From positions 10,509,170 through 10,573,169 of the forward strand of contig NC_051134.1 in NCBI RefSeq assembly GCF_014839805.1: a DNA stretch of 64,000 bases, read 5' to 3'. Shown here one piece after another: positions 49,001 to 55,651 of the stretch (position 1 is its first letter; each line of letters starts with the position of its first letter). The notes below the pieces were generated by a model. It saw only the letters and a program-made list of their open reading frames with translations. It ran no database searches and was not told where the DNA came from. The position numbers were made by a program, and so were the translations under genes. Origin of the DNA: Manduca sexta (lineage: Eukaryota > Arthropoda > Insecta > Lepidoptera > Sphingidae).

Positions 49001-49104
49001 TCTTTCCACCTCTTCTTGAAGAGATTTGTTTATCTTCGCCGGTGATACCGTTGCTGGTTTATATAAATCCGAATCCGGTATCGCTATGTCCCCTTGAAAG
49101 TTAC
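12773..49104 (-). CDS. tok: Tolloid/tolkin (BMP1-type) astacin metalloprotease, 18 exons, 5' end missing
   Basis: Exons on the minus strand: 48860-49104, 47486-48042, 45669-45966, 43539-43762, 42192-42370, 34645-34875, 33969-34109, 18708-18911, 18404-18516, 17723-17871, 16542-16747, 16178-16350, 15601-15729, 14963-15189, 14105-14219, 13682-13862, 13194-13444, 12773-13015. They sum to 3866 nt with consistent phase and encode 1288 residues. The order is prodomain (1-376), cleavage site RSIR|AATN, astacin domain (377 to about 577) with [13 protein letters not shown] (His471, His475, His481) and Met-turn SIMHY, then CUB1, CUB2, EGF1, CUB3, EGF2, CUB4, CUB5 and a charged tail. This is the exact tolloid/BMP1 architecture. 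Known members are secreted and cleave BMP antagonists such as Sog/chordin, and matrix precursors. The long prodomain resembles Drosophila tolkin more than tolloid, hence the symbol; a single-copy insect tolloid is equally possible. The signal peptide and first exon(s) are not seen. Confidence 0.95.
13194..13444 (-). CDS. tok: Tolloid exon: CUB5 first part (1125-1208)
   Basis: [20 protein letters not shown], then [20 protein letters not shown] and YDYVQVFGG...YGTFCGTK, form the CUB5 core. The donor GTAAG is at 13189-13193. Confidence 0.95.
13682..13862 (-). CDS. tok: Tolloid exon: CUB4 middle and end (1065-1124)
   Basis: [40 protein letters not shown] and [12 protein letters not shown] complete CUB4. 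The split codon supplies the Ala of ACGG that opens CUB5. Confidence 0.95.
14105..14219 (-). CDS. tok: Tolloid exon: CUB4 (1026-1064)
   Basis: [20 protein letters not shown], then [19 protein letters not shown], forms the CUB4 core. The acceptor CAG is at 14220-14222 and the donor lies at 14103-14104. Confidence 0.94.
14220..14962 (-). other. Tolloid intron inside CUB4
   Basis: This 743-bp AT-rich intron has no recognisable content apart from its splice ends. Confidence 0.85.
14963..15189 (-). CDS. tok: Tolloid exon: CUB3 end, EGF2, CUB4 start (951-1025)
   Basis: [20 protein letters not shown] completes CUB3. EGF2 reads [20 protein letters not shown], then [22 protein letters not shown]4 opens with [15 protein letters not shown]. 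The complete EGF consensus for calcium binding (D-x-D-E-C) is present. Confidence 0.95.
15190..16177 (-). other. Two tolloid introns within CUB3 (15190-15600 and 15730-16177)
   Basis: These short AT-rich introns flank the 15601-15729 exon. Nothing else is seen in either; the open frames extending into them are read-through of the exons. Confidence 0.8.
15601..15729 (-). CDS. tok: Tolloid exon: CUB3 middle (908-950)
   Basis: Forty-three codons in phase 0 at both ends run from [20 protein letters not shown] through [20 protein letters not shown]. The 'ECEYD' calcium-site strand and the Cys pair are intact. Confidence 0.94.
16178..16350 (-). CDS. tok: Tolloid exon: CUB3 start (850-907)
   Basis: [20 protein letters not shown], then [20 protein letters not shown] and [11 protein letters not shown]. 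The first Asn comes from a codon split across the intron, where many tolloids have Asp. Confidence 0.94.
16542..16747 (-). CDS. tok: Tolloid exon: CUB2 end and EGF1 (781-849)
   Basis: CUB2 ends [13 protein letters not shown] calcium-binding EGF module follows, [20 protein letters not shown] then [20 protein letters not shown], with all six Cys. Confidence 0.95.
16748..17722 (-). other. Tolloid intron within CUB2
   Basis: This 975-bp intron holds a short fragment of a tRNA-derived SINE (about 16921-16960, 'gaggtctcggattcgaat') and the start of a SINE3-type copy (about 17495-17575, 'tctatttctgccgccaagca'). No gene is seen. Confidence 0.6.
17723..17871 (-). CDS. tok: Tolloid exon: CUB2 middle (732-780)
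   Basis: [20 protein letters not shown] and [11 protein letters not shown], then [13 protein letters not shown], match the CUB2 calcium-binding strand and third/fourth Cys of tolloids. The plus-strand open frames at 17575-17894 are shadows. Confidence 0.95.
17872..18403 (-). other. Tolloid intron within CUB2, with a repeat
   Basis: This 532-bp intron has about a third of its length taken by the reverse copy of repeat B at 18024-18191. Nothing else is seen. Confidence 0.75.
18024..18191 (-). repeat. Repeat B, reverse partial copy
   Basis: The minus strand carries 'gactaccgtacacaaggtgt', 'acacaggctgatc' and 'ccgattgcctaggggcaatc'-like blocks in the order of the fuller copies at 53053-53285, 55652-55908 and 63284-63512. 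The family is dispersed and non-coding. Confidence 0.6.
18404..18516 (-). CDS. tok: Tolloid exon: CUB2 start (694-731)
   Basis: The exon reads [20 protein letters not shown], then [11 protein letters not shown], the typical CUB opening with its first disulfide pair. It is in phase 0 at the donor. Confidence 0.94.
18708..18911 (-). CDS. tok: Tolloid exon: second half of CUB1 (626-693)
   Basis: [20 protein letters not shown], then [14 protein letters not shown] and GFKAFYE, complete CUB1, including the Asp of the calcium-site 'EVRDG' strand. The split last codon (Ala) leads into VCGGDIEV of CUB2. Confidence 0.95.
20264..20428. mobile_element. Foldback MITE with ~60-bp inverted repeats
   Basis: The left arm 'ttttgcaattacagacgttctaatt' region matches the reverse complement of the right arm 'aattagaacgcctataattgcaaaa' region. 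The match runs about 60 bases per arm with scattered mismatches, leaving a central spacer of under 50 bases. I could not identify a target duplication, so the superfamily is not assigned. Confidence 0.65.
21690..21995 (+). repeat. tRNA-derived SINE (SINE1), full copy with 11-bp target duplication
   Basis: The body begins 'gcggggatagcctagttggg' with an A-box-like TAGCCTAGTTGG and a B-box-like GGTTCAGATCC, as in RNA polymerase III promoters of tRNA-derived SINEs. It ends '...atacagggctgatatta'. TAAGCGCGGGA occurs at 21679-21689 and again at 21996-22006, the expected target-site duplication. An A-rich stretch sits between the left duplication and the body, which is unusual. Confidence 0.8.
23103..23942 (-). 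mobile_element. Non-autonomous Helitron, 840 bp
   Basis: On the minus strand it starts TCTATACTTATAATAAATCT after an A and ends CGGGCGAAGCTGCGAGCGGA then AGCTAG before a T. It has the terminal GC hairpin that Helitrons carry just before CTAG. A CAGA microsatellite lies at about 23786-23821. No coding capacity. Confidence 0.7.
23786..23822. repeat. CAGA/ACAG microsatellite
   Basis: Nine to ten consecutive CAGA-like tetramers with one interruption (GAAAG) lie inside the 23103-23942 Helitron. Confidence 0.85.
24548..24800 (+). repeat. tRNA-derived SINE copy (SINE2)
   Basis: The head 'ctcggtggtgtagttgt' (A box) and GAGTTCAAATCCCGG (B box) resemble tRNA. The 3' body has 'tttgtgcccgatatggcaat', 'cattatgggacgg' and a 'gtgtgtgtgt' tail, shared with 38300-38607. 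Confidence 0.7.
25233..25619. mobile_element. hAT-type MITE with perfect 8-bp target duplication
   Basis: The ends are CAGGACCGTAGCTAG and the inverted CTAGCTACGGCCCTG, with one mismatch in 15 bases. ATAGGTAT directly flanks both sides (25225-25232 and 25620-25627). An 8-bp duplication and a CAGG- terminus are diagnostic features of hAT elements. The 387-bp interior has only short open frames, so this is a non-autonomous copy. 'aaggtagggca' recurs inside, near both ends. Confidence 0.85.
25670..26075 (+). repeat. SINE3-type repeat, interrupted copy
   Basis: The 5' part 'gtctatttctgccgccaagt' to 'catctcatgtctcaag' is followed by an AT-rich insertion with a TTTA microsatellite (about 25830-25850). 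The 3' part then continues 'gatggcgagtgcagtggaat' to 'gggcggtcgtattgctta'. A hairpin ACCTTG-taatt-CAAGGT lies in the 3' part. The same order occurs, reversed, at 1-180. Confidence 0.6.
26470..26698. repeat. Tandem duplication, two ~115-bp units
   Basis: 'tttagttctaga' plus 'tttacacgtt' and, about 90 bases later, 'gctttttattttactac' plus 'agttaaatt' occur twice in direct order (roughly 26462-26583 and 26587-26698), with moderate divergence. The DNA is AT-rich and non-coding. The unit edges are approximate. Confidence 0.6.
28207..28524 (+). repeat. tRNA-derived SINE (SINE1), copy 2
   Basis: The copy is near full length, starting 'gcgaaagcctagttgg', with B box GGTTCGAAACC and tail 'cagggctgatattatta'. 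A Helitron begins exactly at the end of its ATT tail. Confidence 0.8.
28525..29664 (+). mobile_element. Helitron with internal tandem repeats, 1140 bp
   Basis: It starts TCTATACTATTATATAAAGC after A28524 and ends in a GC hairpin (CGCGG...CCGCG) then GCAAAAGCTAG before T29665. Inside lie (GTTT)7 at 28551-28579 and six ~122-bp direct repeats at 28585-29324. There is no Rep/helicase frame, so it is non-autonomous. Shorter relatives occur at 8447-8652, 39848-40030 and 52640-52925. Confidence 0.85.
28585..29324. repeat. Six tandem copies of a ~122-bp unit
   Basis: Units start near 28585, 28707, 28830, 28953, 29076 and 29201. Each holds 'taatctcaggaacta', 'ttttgcgttggatagccc', 'gctataggctatatatcatc' and 'ggagcggagcagtaat' with small differences. 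The whole array is inside the Helitron. Confidence 0.9.
30022..30315 (-). mobile_element. Non-autonomous Helitron, second copy of the 7041-7305 family
   Basis: The minus strand starts TCTATATACATATATAAAAA after A and ends GACGTCTGTCGGGTCAGCTA then G before T. The interior matches 7041-7305 closely; this copy keeps a segment ('gccgttcacgcgtgatggcg') that the other has lost. Confidence 0.75.
31360..31432 (+). repeat. RTE-like LINE tail with GAT microsatellite
   Basis: 'ggaaatctttgggagaggcc' then 'catgttcagcagtgtacatc' and 'ctgtggctgatgatgatg' form the C-terminal coding end and GAT-repeat tail of a LINE, severely 5'-truncated. Confidence 0.6.
33390..33500 (-). repeat. SINE3-related fragment
   Basis: 'gagccgtccgcctgatggta' then 'agcagcatctgtcgcccatg' is a repeat block widespread in moths; its reverse complement resembles the 3' part of the SINE3 copies. 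It lies about 500 bases from the CUB1 exon. Confidence 0.45.
33969..34109 (-). CDS. tok: Tolloid exon: first half of CUB1 (579-625)
   Basis: The CUB1 start [18 protein letters not shown] is followed by [20 protein letters not shown], the CUB core strands with the Cys pair. The donor GTAAG is at 33964-33968. The split codon joins across the 15 kb intron to [10 protein letters not shown], giving an uninterrupted CUB fold. Confidence 0.95.
34492..34611. mobile_element. Short MITE with TTA target duplication
   Basis: The termini GGCACCGCGCAGA and the inverted TCTGCGCGGTGCC match perfectly for 13 bases and more weakly for about 20 more. TTA flanks both ends (34489-34491 and 34612-34614). A three-base TTA/TAA duplication is typical of PIF/Harbinger. 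The copy is 120 bp, in the intron between CUB1 and the protease domain. Confidence 0.75.
34645..34875 (-). CDS. tok: Tolloid exon: astacin Met-turn to end of protease domain (502-578)
   Basis: The exon reads [18 protein letters not shown], then [14 protein letters not shown], with the Met-turn Met528 and the zinc-proximal Tyr530. It ends [16 protein letters not shown], as in BMP1 ahead of CUB1. It is separated from the preceding exon by a 9.3 kb intron (34876-42191). Confidence 0.97.
35232..35774 (+). mobile_element. Helitron, 543 bp, with internal ~110-bp repeats
   Basis: It starts TCTAAATACATATAACTCAA after A and ends CGCGGGCGAAACCGCGAGCA then AAAGCTAG before T. Inside, the block 'ggatgaaagtttgta' plus 'gggctgaaatttggcatgca' is repeated about three times at roughly 110-bp spacing. 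Non-coding. Confidence 0.8.
36012..36326 (-). repeat. tRNA-derived SINE (SINE1), reverse copy
   Basis: The reverse complement begins 'gcggcgatagcctagttggg' and ends 'cagggctgttattatta', with a TAA-repeat tail on the left (about 35996-36012). The open frame over it is a by-product. Confidence 0.8.
38300..38607 (+). repeat. tRNA-derived SINE (SINE2) with GT-repeat tail
   Basis: The A-box-like 'ggtggcgaaattgtattgcg' and B-box-like GGATTCGAATC are followed by 'tacatcatgggatat' and 'ctgcctacccacttaaagat', then a GT/GC-GT microsatellite to 38606. The spacing is as in other SINE2 copies, but the sequence is diverged. Confidence 0.6.
39848..40030 (-). mobile_element. Small Helitron, reverse copy
   Basis: The minus strand ends GTCACAGGCGAAAGCTAG before T and starts TCTATACTTCC, with 'ataaagctgaaaagcttgtt' close behind. 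It is about 183 bp and related to 28525-29664. Confidence 0.65.
40841..40990 (-). pseudogene. C-terminal coding remnant of an RTE-like LINE
   Basis: The minus strand encodes [20 protein letters not shown], then [20 protein letters not shown], before GAT/AAT-rich repeats. A 'GRP-RWTDDL...W...A-DR--WKSLEEA' end is characteristic of the reverse transcriptase C-terminus of a LINE family common in Lepidoptera. The copy is a short 5'-truncated relic. Confidence 0.7.
41939..42160 (+). repeat. Repeat B copy next to the catalytic exon
   Basis: 'ggaataccgaccaccgtaca' to 'ccatcaggtgcagtggggtt' follows the repeat B order, including 'ccggttccaacaggccggca'. It ends about 30 bases before the donor of the HExxH exon. 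The overlapping open frames are by-products. Confidence 0.7.
42192..42370 (-). CDS. tok: Tolloid exon: zinc-binding catalytic core (442-501)
   Basis: It contains [21 protein letters not shown] and the astacin signature [19 protein letters not shown], with the three zinc-binding His (471, 475, 481) and the catalytic Glu472. All the key residues are intact. The donor GTAAG is at 42187-42191, only about 30 bases from a repeat that ends near 42160. Confidence 0.97.
42371..43538 (-). other. Tolloid intron between the two first astacin exons
   Basis: 1168 bp, AT-rich, no recognisable features besides splice sites. Confidence 0.8.
43539..43762 (-). CDS. tok: Tolloid exon: furin-type site and astacin N-terminus (368-441)
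   Basis: It opens [25 protein letters not shown] is an R-x-x-R proprotein convertase site, and AATN aligns with the mature start of BMP1 (AATS). The astacin strand and helix follow ([36 protein letters not shown]), ending in ERPCG, which splices to [11 protein letters not shown]. Confidence 0.95.
43763..45668 (-). other. Tolloid intron before the cleavage-site exon
   Basis: 1906 bp. It holds a truncated tRNA-derived SINE at 44830-44945. A stretch at about 44300-44480 is less AT-rich and looks more complex than its surroundings, with several homeodomain-like ATTA cores, but I cannot assign a role. Confidence 0.65.
44830..44945 (+). repeat. tRNA-derived SINE head (SINE2), truncated
   Basis: 'gcctcggtggcgtagttgta' (A box) and GGGTTCGAATCCCGG (perfect B box) form the best-preserved tRNA-like head in the window, followed by 'ggcaaagtgatat'. 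The typical 3' body is missing. It cannot be an intact tRNA gene because the arms do not pair into a cloverleaf. Confidence 0.65.
45669..45966 (-). CDS. tok: Tolloid exon: prodomain end (268-367)
   Basis: The acceptor CAG (45967-45969) is followed by 100 residues that are charged, Lys/Glu/Gln-rich and likely disordered, and that end [10 protein letters not shown] ahead of the cleavage-site exon. The frame is open upstream of the internal Met, so the internal Met is not a start. Confidence 0.85.
45967..47485 (-). other. Tolloid intron within the prodomain
   Basis: 1519 bp. It contains a near-perfect 19-bp hairpin (46680-46721) and a plus-strand open frame of 129 residues (46902-47291) that I do not recognise. 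Nothing else is seen. Confidence 0.65.
46680..46721. repeat. Near-perfect hairpin, 19-bp arms
   Basis: The arms AGTTTACGGCACTTACAAA and TTTGCAAGTGCCGTAAACT pair with one mismatch around a 4-base loop. It may be the relic of a MITE end or an RNA hairpin in the tolloid pre-mRNA. Confidence 0.8.
47486..48042 (-). CDS. tok: Tolloid exon: prodomain, Asn/Asp-rich and polybasic (83-267)
   Basis: This is the longest exon. It is a low-complexity acidic and Asn/Thr-rich sequence with several Asn-X-Ser/Thr sequons, ending in the strongly basic run [15 protein letters not shown]. Phase 0 at the acceptor (48043-48045) and phase 2 at the donor fit both neighbours, which supports it as a genuine exon although prodomains are poorly conserved. 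Confidence 0.85.
48043..48859 (-). other. Tolloid intron in the prodomain (5' side)
   Basis: 817 bp. A fragment related to the mariner-type MITE of 5361-5525 ('gtacaggcgatttgaagttt') lies at about 48225-48290. No other feature is seen. Confidence 0.65.
48860..49104 (-). CDS. tok: Tolloid exon: prodomain start (visible residues 1-82)
   Basis: It begins (after one base from a missing exon) [17 protein letters not shown], matching the GDIAL-EEDL start of BMP1/tolloid prodomains. A Glu/Lys-rich, probably coiled helix follows, from [20 protein letters not shown]. The acceptor CAG is at 49105-49107 and the donor GTAAG at 48855-48859. Confidence 0.88.
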
Positions 49105-51825
49105 CTGTGGAAAAAGAAAAAAATAGTTGAATGTTTATGGTTTAAAAAAAATCAGTGACAATGGAAAGTTGCTGTTGCTAATAAAATAAAATGCTTTATT
49201 CATCACGTATGCGAACATAGTTGCATTTATGATATGTCAAGGTACATGAGAATATTTAATAATTACTTTAATAAAGTCGCTTATATATTAGTTATATTAT
49301 ACGTAGTTCAGGTTTTCCTTTTAAAACACCAGCTGATAATTTTATTATATAGCCACTCCTAGCACAATAAGTTATACTAAGCCATTATTGGTTACAATGT
49401 TATATGTACTTTGTACTTATAATAAATAAATAAATAATAATGTGTATATAGCTTCCTTCTAAAATGCAGATACATATAGAGGTAGCCAAGATGGCGTATT
49501 CATCTCAGGTTTTGCTGTTCGAATGCGAGCATATCATATTAATCAGTATAAATTTTAGTGTGATCTGCTATTTTGTTGCATACTGAATGAAAAACTCTCA
49601 TGTTTTATGTCGTCAGCCAATCTTGGTATAATTCTGAATAATACGATGTTTTAAAAATTATAACTGATAATTATAATATTATTAGCTGTGAAAAACTAAA
49701 AAATTCTGATAAACTCTAATTAATTGTAAAGGGTAAGGTTCAACGAATAATTATCTTTGTTTGTGCAAATTTTCGAACATCCAATAATAGAAAATAAAAT
49801 AATATTGTATTATCTTTTAATAAATTCGTCATTTTATTGCACATGATTACAAACACGTGACTTTATAAATACGAACAAACTAGTTATTTCTTATGCCTGT
49901 TTAGGTAAAAAAAAAACAATATTTTTTAATTTAAGAACAGTCATTACACCCATTAGCGGGAAAATGCAAATTAATTGCGCCGGACGTCTAATTCCAAATT
50001 CAAATTCAACAAAACGCGCCATCAACCGATTGCATGCGGCCATTAACAACAATGTACCACTACATCTGGCGCCATCATAAAATTTAATGACCGACCTGTG
50101 TCTATGGACCAGATGGTGCCTAACGCTAGCTGGCAATTAATTAATCGCCTATGTGTGCTTGCTCAGCGAGTATTGGACATCACGCCTAACGATAGGTACG
50201 GTATGAATATTCATAGTAGGAGTCCGGATTGAATTTGATTACAGGAGCCGCAACTGAATTTACGCTTTAATAATAATTTTCAATTTAAGCGGTTAAGGAA
50301 ATAGTGTAGGCCAAACGATATGCAGGAAATTTGAGGTTCCGCTTAACATGTTATTATTGATGTTATTACAAAAGTATTGTGTTAATGAGGGCTAAATTTC
50401 AATCGTCGTATAAAAATTATCCATCAAATACATTAATAACCCGACTGAATATAAAAGTGAGACATATTGACAATTTTACACATACATGTAATTTTTTAAT
50501 TGGTTTGTGTTGTACTTTATCCTAAAAATATAAATTTAATCAGCCCTGAAACAATGACAAAACCTTCATTTAGCTAATATGTCTATTACATATGGCAATA
50601 ATGTTGAGCTCTATCGGAATCGGTTTCGCAACGTACGTAGGTTGAATTAAAGCGTTTGGCAATCAATTAAATTATCTTTTTTTTTGTGAATATTCTTTGC
50701 CAATCCCCGAACATTTTCAAAATCAAGGCTAAGTACTAATAGATTTACGTTTACTTATTCCGGGCTGTAATTATTTTTTAATTTAAAATACGCGAAATCG
50801 ATTCAGGCGCATCCTAATTGTTCATCTTTTAGTTTTATTTTTATCTAGGTGTTGCTCGTGCTTCGCTTACGTAGAAAGCCTTTCCCGCTACAAATCCCTA
50901 AAACACGGTAGCGCCATAATGCCACATCTACGTCGCCATGGCCATCTAGTTATATATTTTCTTTAATTTAAAATACTGTTATTTCACATGGGAGCAAATT
51001 AAAGGGATAGAAAATAATCATGTCTCAATCTATGGTGTCAATAGAACAATCAATCAATATCATATACATGGTGTATCCGTGTGAAAAATTTCATCCAAAT
51101 TAATTCAGCTGTTTTTCCGGTTATAGCAAACACTTCAATATTAATAATAGCCTGTCTCAATCCAGAACATGGGCTATCCGTGTGACAAATTTCATCTAAA
51201 CCCGTCGAGCTGTTCCTGCATTTACTATCAACAAACATCCAATTAACAAACTTTAGCATTTATAATATTTGTAAAAATAAAAGATAAAACGCGGAAAACC
51301 AAATTAAGTTTGTTTAACGCTTAAAACAGAAATTTAATCAAAAGTTAGCGAGCTTCCCGATAAATCGGGATTAATTATAGAATACCTTTACTGCCACAAT
51401 TTAGTTGCCGATTGAATCAGGAATCGCATTTACAGCATTTTTTGTGTGGAACAATGCATAAGCGATTAGTATGCTTATTGTGAGTGTAAAGATAAGAAGC
51501 AACTAAGGTATGAATTTAGAGGGAATTTTCCCAATAAGTACTTTTATATTTTATGACAGTTAAACATATGGATGATAATCAAAATTGCTTGCGTAACCAC
51601 AAACTGATCTTTGCGATACAGGTCTGCGAGCCTAGTGCAAAGTTCACCAGTAATTTTAAAATTATGATGGTATCCCAATTTTTAAGATCAATAAATAAAT
51701 AAATACCAAGCTTTAGATAATTTCATTGATTGCGAGACGCTTTAACTCTTCCTGCGTATGTACCTTGTGATTAGGATAGAGCTGAACATTAATACCATGG
51801 ACAAAATACATATTCCAATAGGTCG

Positions 51826-51895
51826 ATCTGGAAATATTTAGGGGAGACCTTGATTCAAAGGACCTCCTGCGGCTGATAATGATGATGAAGGTATG
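51826..51895 (+). repeat. RTE-like LINE tail remnant
   Basis: 'gatctggaaatatttagggg' to 'cctgcggctgataatgatga' is another diverged copy of the block at 31360-31432. Confidence 0.5.
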
Positions 51896-52639
51896 AATAA
51901 CCAACATGTTCTATATTGAAATGAACGACCCTATTGCCATATTGAACACAAATACTAACCCTAACATAGTTTTTTCCAAATAGGAAAACACAAATTTGGA
52001 TTTCCGTTCTTATGAGATGTCGAACATATAACCACTTTCCACGCACGCCACCTCTAAGTCAATGAGACGAAATAATAATTACCCATTATACTAATTATTG
52101 TGTCTTACCAGCCCTAAAATATTTTATAGGCGTTCCGAAATTGATTTATACTTTGTGGAATTTGTGGGTATTTGTCATCGTGTTTGTAAAACGGCAAGGA
52201 CAGATTATTTAGAGATTAATAATAATTGGATTTAATTGTGATATGTTTTACTCGCGGCTCTGGCTTTCTGGAAATATTTTTTGATAGGAATATTCCTATA
52301 TTTAAATTCCTAAACAAATATTTTCTGTTACAAAGAAATCTCAGACATTTGCCTGTTATTTATTGCCATGATAAAAATCGATCAAATATTACTGTGGGAA
52401 ATCATTAACCTGTAAATATACGTTTGAATTTGTCTTATGAGCATAGTTTATCATACATTATATTTTCAACAGGTATTGCTTCATCTACGTTAATTGCTTC
52501 ATCTACCTTTTTTAATTCCCAAGACTTATCATATTTTTATGGTCATAATAAAAAGCCCAATGCTCGGAGATACTTTCTTTTCTATGTGATCAATAGAGGA
52601 TGTACCTGTTTTGCAAATCTATACACAAACATCTTCACA

Positions 52640-52925
52640 TCTATACTAATATATAAAGCTGCAACATTTGATTGTTTGAACGTGCTAATCTCAGGGCCTA
52701 CAGATTCAAATTGAAAAAATGTTTTAATGTTAGATGGCCCATTTATCGAGGAAGACTATACAATATTACGCTATGACCAATAGGAGTGGAGCATCAAAAC
52801 ATCAAAACAGGAACCACTAAACCGATTTTGAAATTCACTAATAGAAAGCAACATTACACCTCACTGCTACAGGCAACTTTTTTCTCGGATAATTTTTTCA
52901 CATGGACGAAGCCACAGGAACAAAA
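52640..52925 (+). mobile_element. Degenerate Helitron of the 28525-29664 family
   Basis: The start TCTATACTAATATATAAAGC follows an A. 'gctaatctcagggcctacag' and 'ttacgctatgaccaatagga' follow in family order, with one internal unit. The 3' end has mutated (no clear CTAG), so the right edge is approximate. Confidence 0.6.
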
Positions 52926-53052
52926 TATAATAGTGTGATTTATTCGTCATTCCGCTTTCACTCGTCACACGAGCCGGTAGATAATGTACGGTATAATTTA
53001 ATCGATGCAGACCGCATTGCTTGAAATCTCAATGCAATTGATTTGCATTTGT

Positions 53053-53285
53053 TGGTAGGATGTATTTTATATCCGCCCGGATAGCGAACACCATACTTAA
53101 AGTGTTAAAACCCGCCATAATGGCCCACGTGTGACGCGTTCCAGAATCTGTGTATCCGGTTCCAACAGGCCGGCATAATTATGTCGATTGCCGAGGGGAT
53201 GATCTCTAGTCAGTCGACATTCTACTGGACCCTAGTCCACTTACCATCGCGTGCAGTGGGGTCACTGCACTTTGTCGTATAAAAA
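53053..53285 (+). repeat. Repeat B copy
   Basis: 'ttttatatccgcccggatag' through 'ccggttccaacaggccggca' to 'gtgcagtggggtcactgc' then an A-rich tail. It resembles the copies at 55652 and 63284. I see no tRNA-like promoter, so the class (SINE or other) is not settled. Confidence 0.7.
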
Positions 53286-53537
53286 AATAAAAAAAAATAT
53301 TGCGATTCCGACATTTCTATATCAGTCAACTGGCGATAAACTTTACGCATTGATTATGATACCTAATTAACGAGTTTGGGTCAAAGCCTAATAGTATACA
53401 TAATGTCTAATGGACGATATAATTCCACCTTCTATTAATTATCGTATTGCATTCAACTATTATTTGGAAATTAACTACACGTAGCATCAATTGTGCCTTT
53501 TAAAGGGTAAGTAGAGGTGAATGCGGCACATGTCTTA

Positions 53538-53782
53538 GAGGCCGTTCAAGTATTACGTAACGCAATTTGGGGGGAAGGGGGGTGTTGTACAAAGCGTTAA
53601 GGAACATTGTTTTTTTTTATTTTAAAACAATAACAAAGGTATTTTAGCCACTTTCCGGTATTTTGCGTAAAATAATTGTGAATATTACAAAAAACAATGG
53701 CACTTTAGAGTTACATAACTTTTGAAGAGAGAGAGGGTCAAAAATCTTCAAAAATTGCGTTACGTAATACTTGAACGACCCC
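53538..53782. mobile_element. MITE with 'CGTTCAAGTATTACGTAACG' termini and TTA duplication
   Basis: Left CGTTCAAGTATTACGTAACG then CAATTT matches the inverted right end exactly for about 26 bases. TTA flanks both sides (53535-53537 and 53783-53785), as in PIF/Harbinger. The interior has the G-rich run and 'acaataacaaaggtatttta' without coding capacity. MITEs with this kind of end occur in many arthropods. Confidence 0.75.
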
Positions 53783-53974
53783 TTATTCCTTGTTCAGGAA
53801 ACGTAAAATAGCATAATTCGGGTGAACGAGAGACATACATTTGATCGCTGTTTACACTGCCGACAGGAACTCTGTCTAATAGTTTGTCGCAGCAACAAGA
53901 GCTATTAAAGATAATACTGGCTGATGCTCGGCAATCAGAACACTCACCAAAAGATTGCCAACAGATGAGAATGA

Positions 53975-54059
53975 AAAAAAAATCGAAATCGGTTTAGTAG
54001 TTCCTGAGATTAGCGCATTCAAATAAACAAACTCTTCAGCTTTATAATAAAGATATAGA
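53975..54059 (-). mobile_element. 5' end fragment of a Helitron
   Basis: The minus strand reads TCTATATCTTTATTATAAAG, then 'ctgaagagtttgtttatttg' and 'gctaatctcaggaactacta', the 5' end of the 28525-29664 family. The left (3') limit is not defined. Confidence 0.55.
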
Positions 54060-55651
54060 TAATAGTAGATATCAGCACTGTATATAATTTTAAGTATTTA
54101 GATATCATTATTCTAGAAGTAATTCACATTCAGGTGATGTATTTAGCTTAATTTCTGTTCCTTGAATATTTAATGAGAAAAACATCTCAATACTCGGAAG
54201 GAAAACTACGCAATGTAATCTTGAGCAAAATACTATTTAGTTTTACTCCGAGGTCTGAATTATTAAACGTGTTTAGTGGTTATTTACAAATATTACCTGA
54301 AAATGGAGGCGTTCATCCTCTCATAAGGCGGCCTTGCCGCGGGCGCCGGTACGTTATGTACGCCGTTAGGGTTGGCACTAATCGAGTTATTATTATTTTA
54401 TTTGAAAATATTTTTTTTTTTGTATAAAAAAAATAATGCGTATATGAAATAGATTTACCACTCTCAGATGGTTATACTTAAAACCTAAGACACGGGTGGT
54501 TATTATTTTATTATTATTTTCAGTGAATATGTTATAATATTGACAGTAATTATACTTTTTCAATAAGTTATACGCAAATGGTATATTTTTTCTTGATTCT
54601 GTTATATTTTAATTAATATCAATTTGTATGTTGTGTAGTAGGTTTGCTTTAAAGACGTAAACCCCAAAAAGTTGAATGTAGTTCACCAATAGCGCAAGGA
54701 CTAAATTAATATTTATACACTTTTTTCTGCCTAAATAAACAATAGGAGTTTTATTATCGGAGATAACCTTGCGCACTTGAAAGGTTAAATCTCAGCAAAT
54801 GAGAATTCTTTATAATTCCATAAATGCGAAGTTTTGTGAAAATGTTTGGATGTTTATATGCTTCTTAGAGGAAACGCAGAAACAACTGAATGGACTTAGA
54901 TGAAATTTGGCGCACAGGTAGCCCGTGTCCTAGAATTAACACATAAGCTACTTTTTATCCTAGTTATTTGCTCCCTTGGAAAATATTAGTTTTTTTGTTG
55001 AATTTTTAAAATAGATGATGTACCGGCGTCGTACAGTGTTTAGCGACTTTTGTAGCAGCAGGAAAGGCAAAAGCCTTTGTTAAACGTCTAGGTTAAAAAC
55101 GGCTTTTGATAATAATAATTTCAAACATATGTAAATTTACTAAACCCTAAAAAGCAGTTTCACCTGCAGTGAAATATTTAATATTGATATTATTTTAAAA
55201 GGGCAAAACTAGCAACCCTAACATAATCCGATGGGGCGCGCTACGATCGCAGCGTTATTTGGAATATTTTATAAGTTTATTGAAATAATTCATGTATTAT
55301 TTTAAAATATCTTACGTATCTAGATCGGGCGGGACGTTCACAACTTTGTGGAAATATCGTCGAACTTTATCCTCATAGTTAGTAGTTCAAGTGCATTTTA
55401 TAGTTTAGTAGGAATCGGTTCTAAAATGTGAAGAAAATGGAAATATGGAATGATATCGACGTGTTTTTACGTTTTTTATACAAAAATACGACGAGACGAG
55501 TAACTCTCTCTTTTTGGTAAGCGTTTCGATTAAGTATTACCCATTAACATCACCTGAAGCAAATAACAACGCCAATGAAGTTTACAAATTAAGTTGAACT
55601 GTATGGATCTTTAATGATTTCTTATATTTACGCGAATGTGAGACATTTTGC

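Noticed and set aside
49891..50136. Minus-strand frame considered as the missing tolloid signal-peptide exon
   Set aside because: The N-terminus is His/Arg-rich, with no hydrophobic core, no Arg-Glu-Asp-Leu-type tolloid sequence and no donor in the required phase.
54300..54345. Minus-strand stretch ending at a GTAAT donor considered as a tolloid 5' exon
   Set aside because: The only long open frame leaves two bases over, while the 48860-49104 exon needs one; other frames hit stops.
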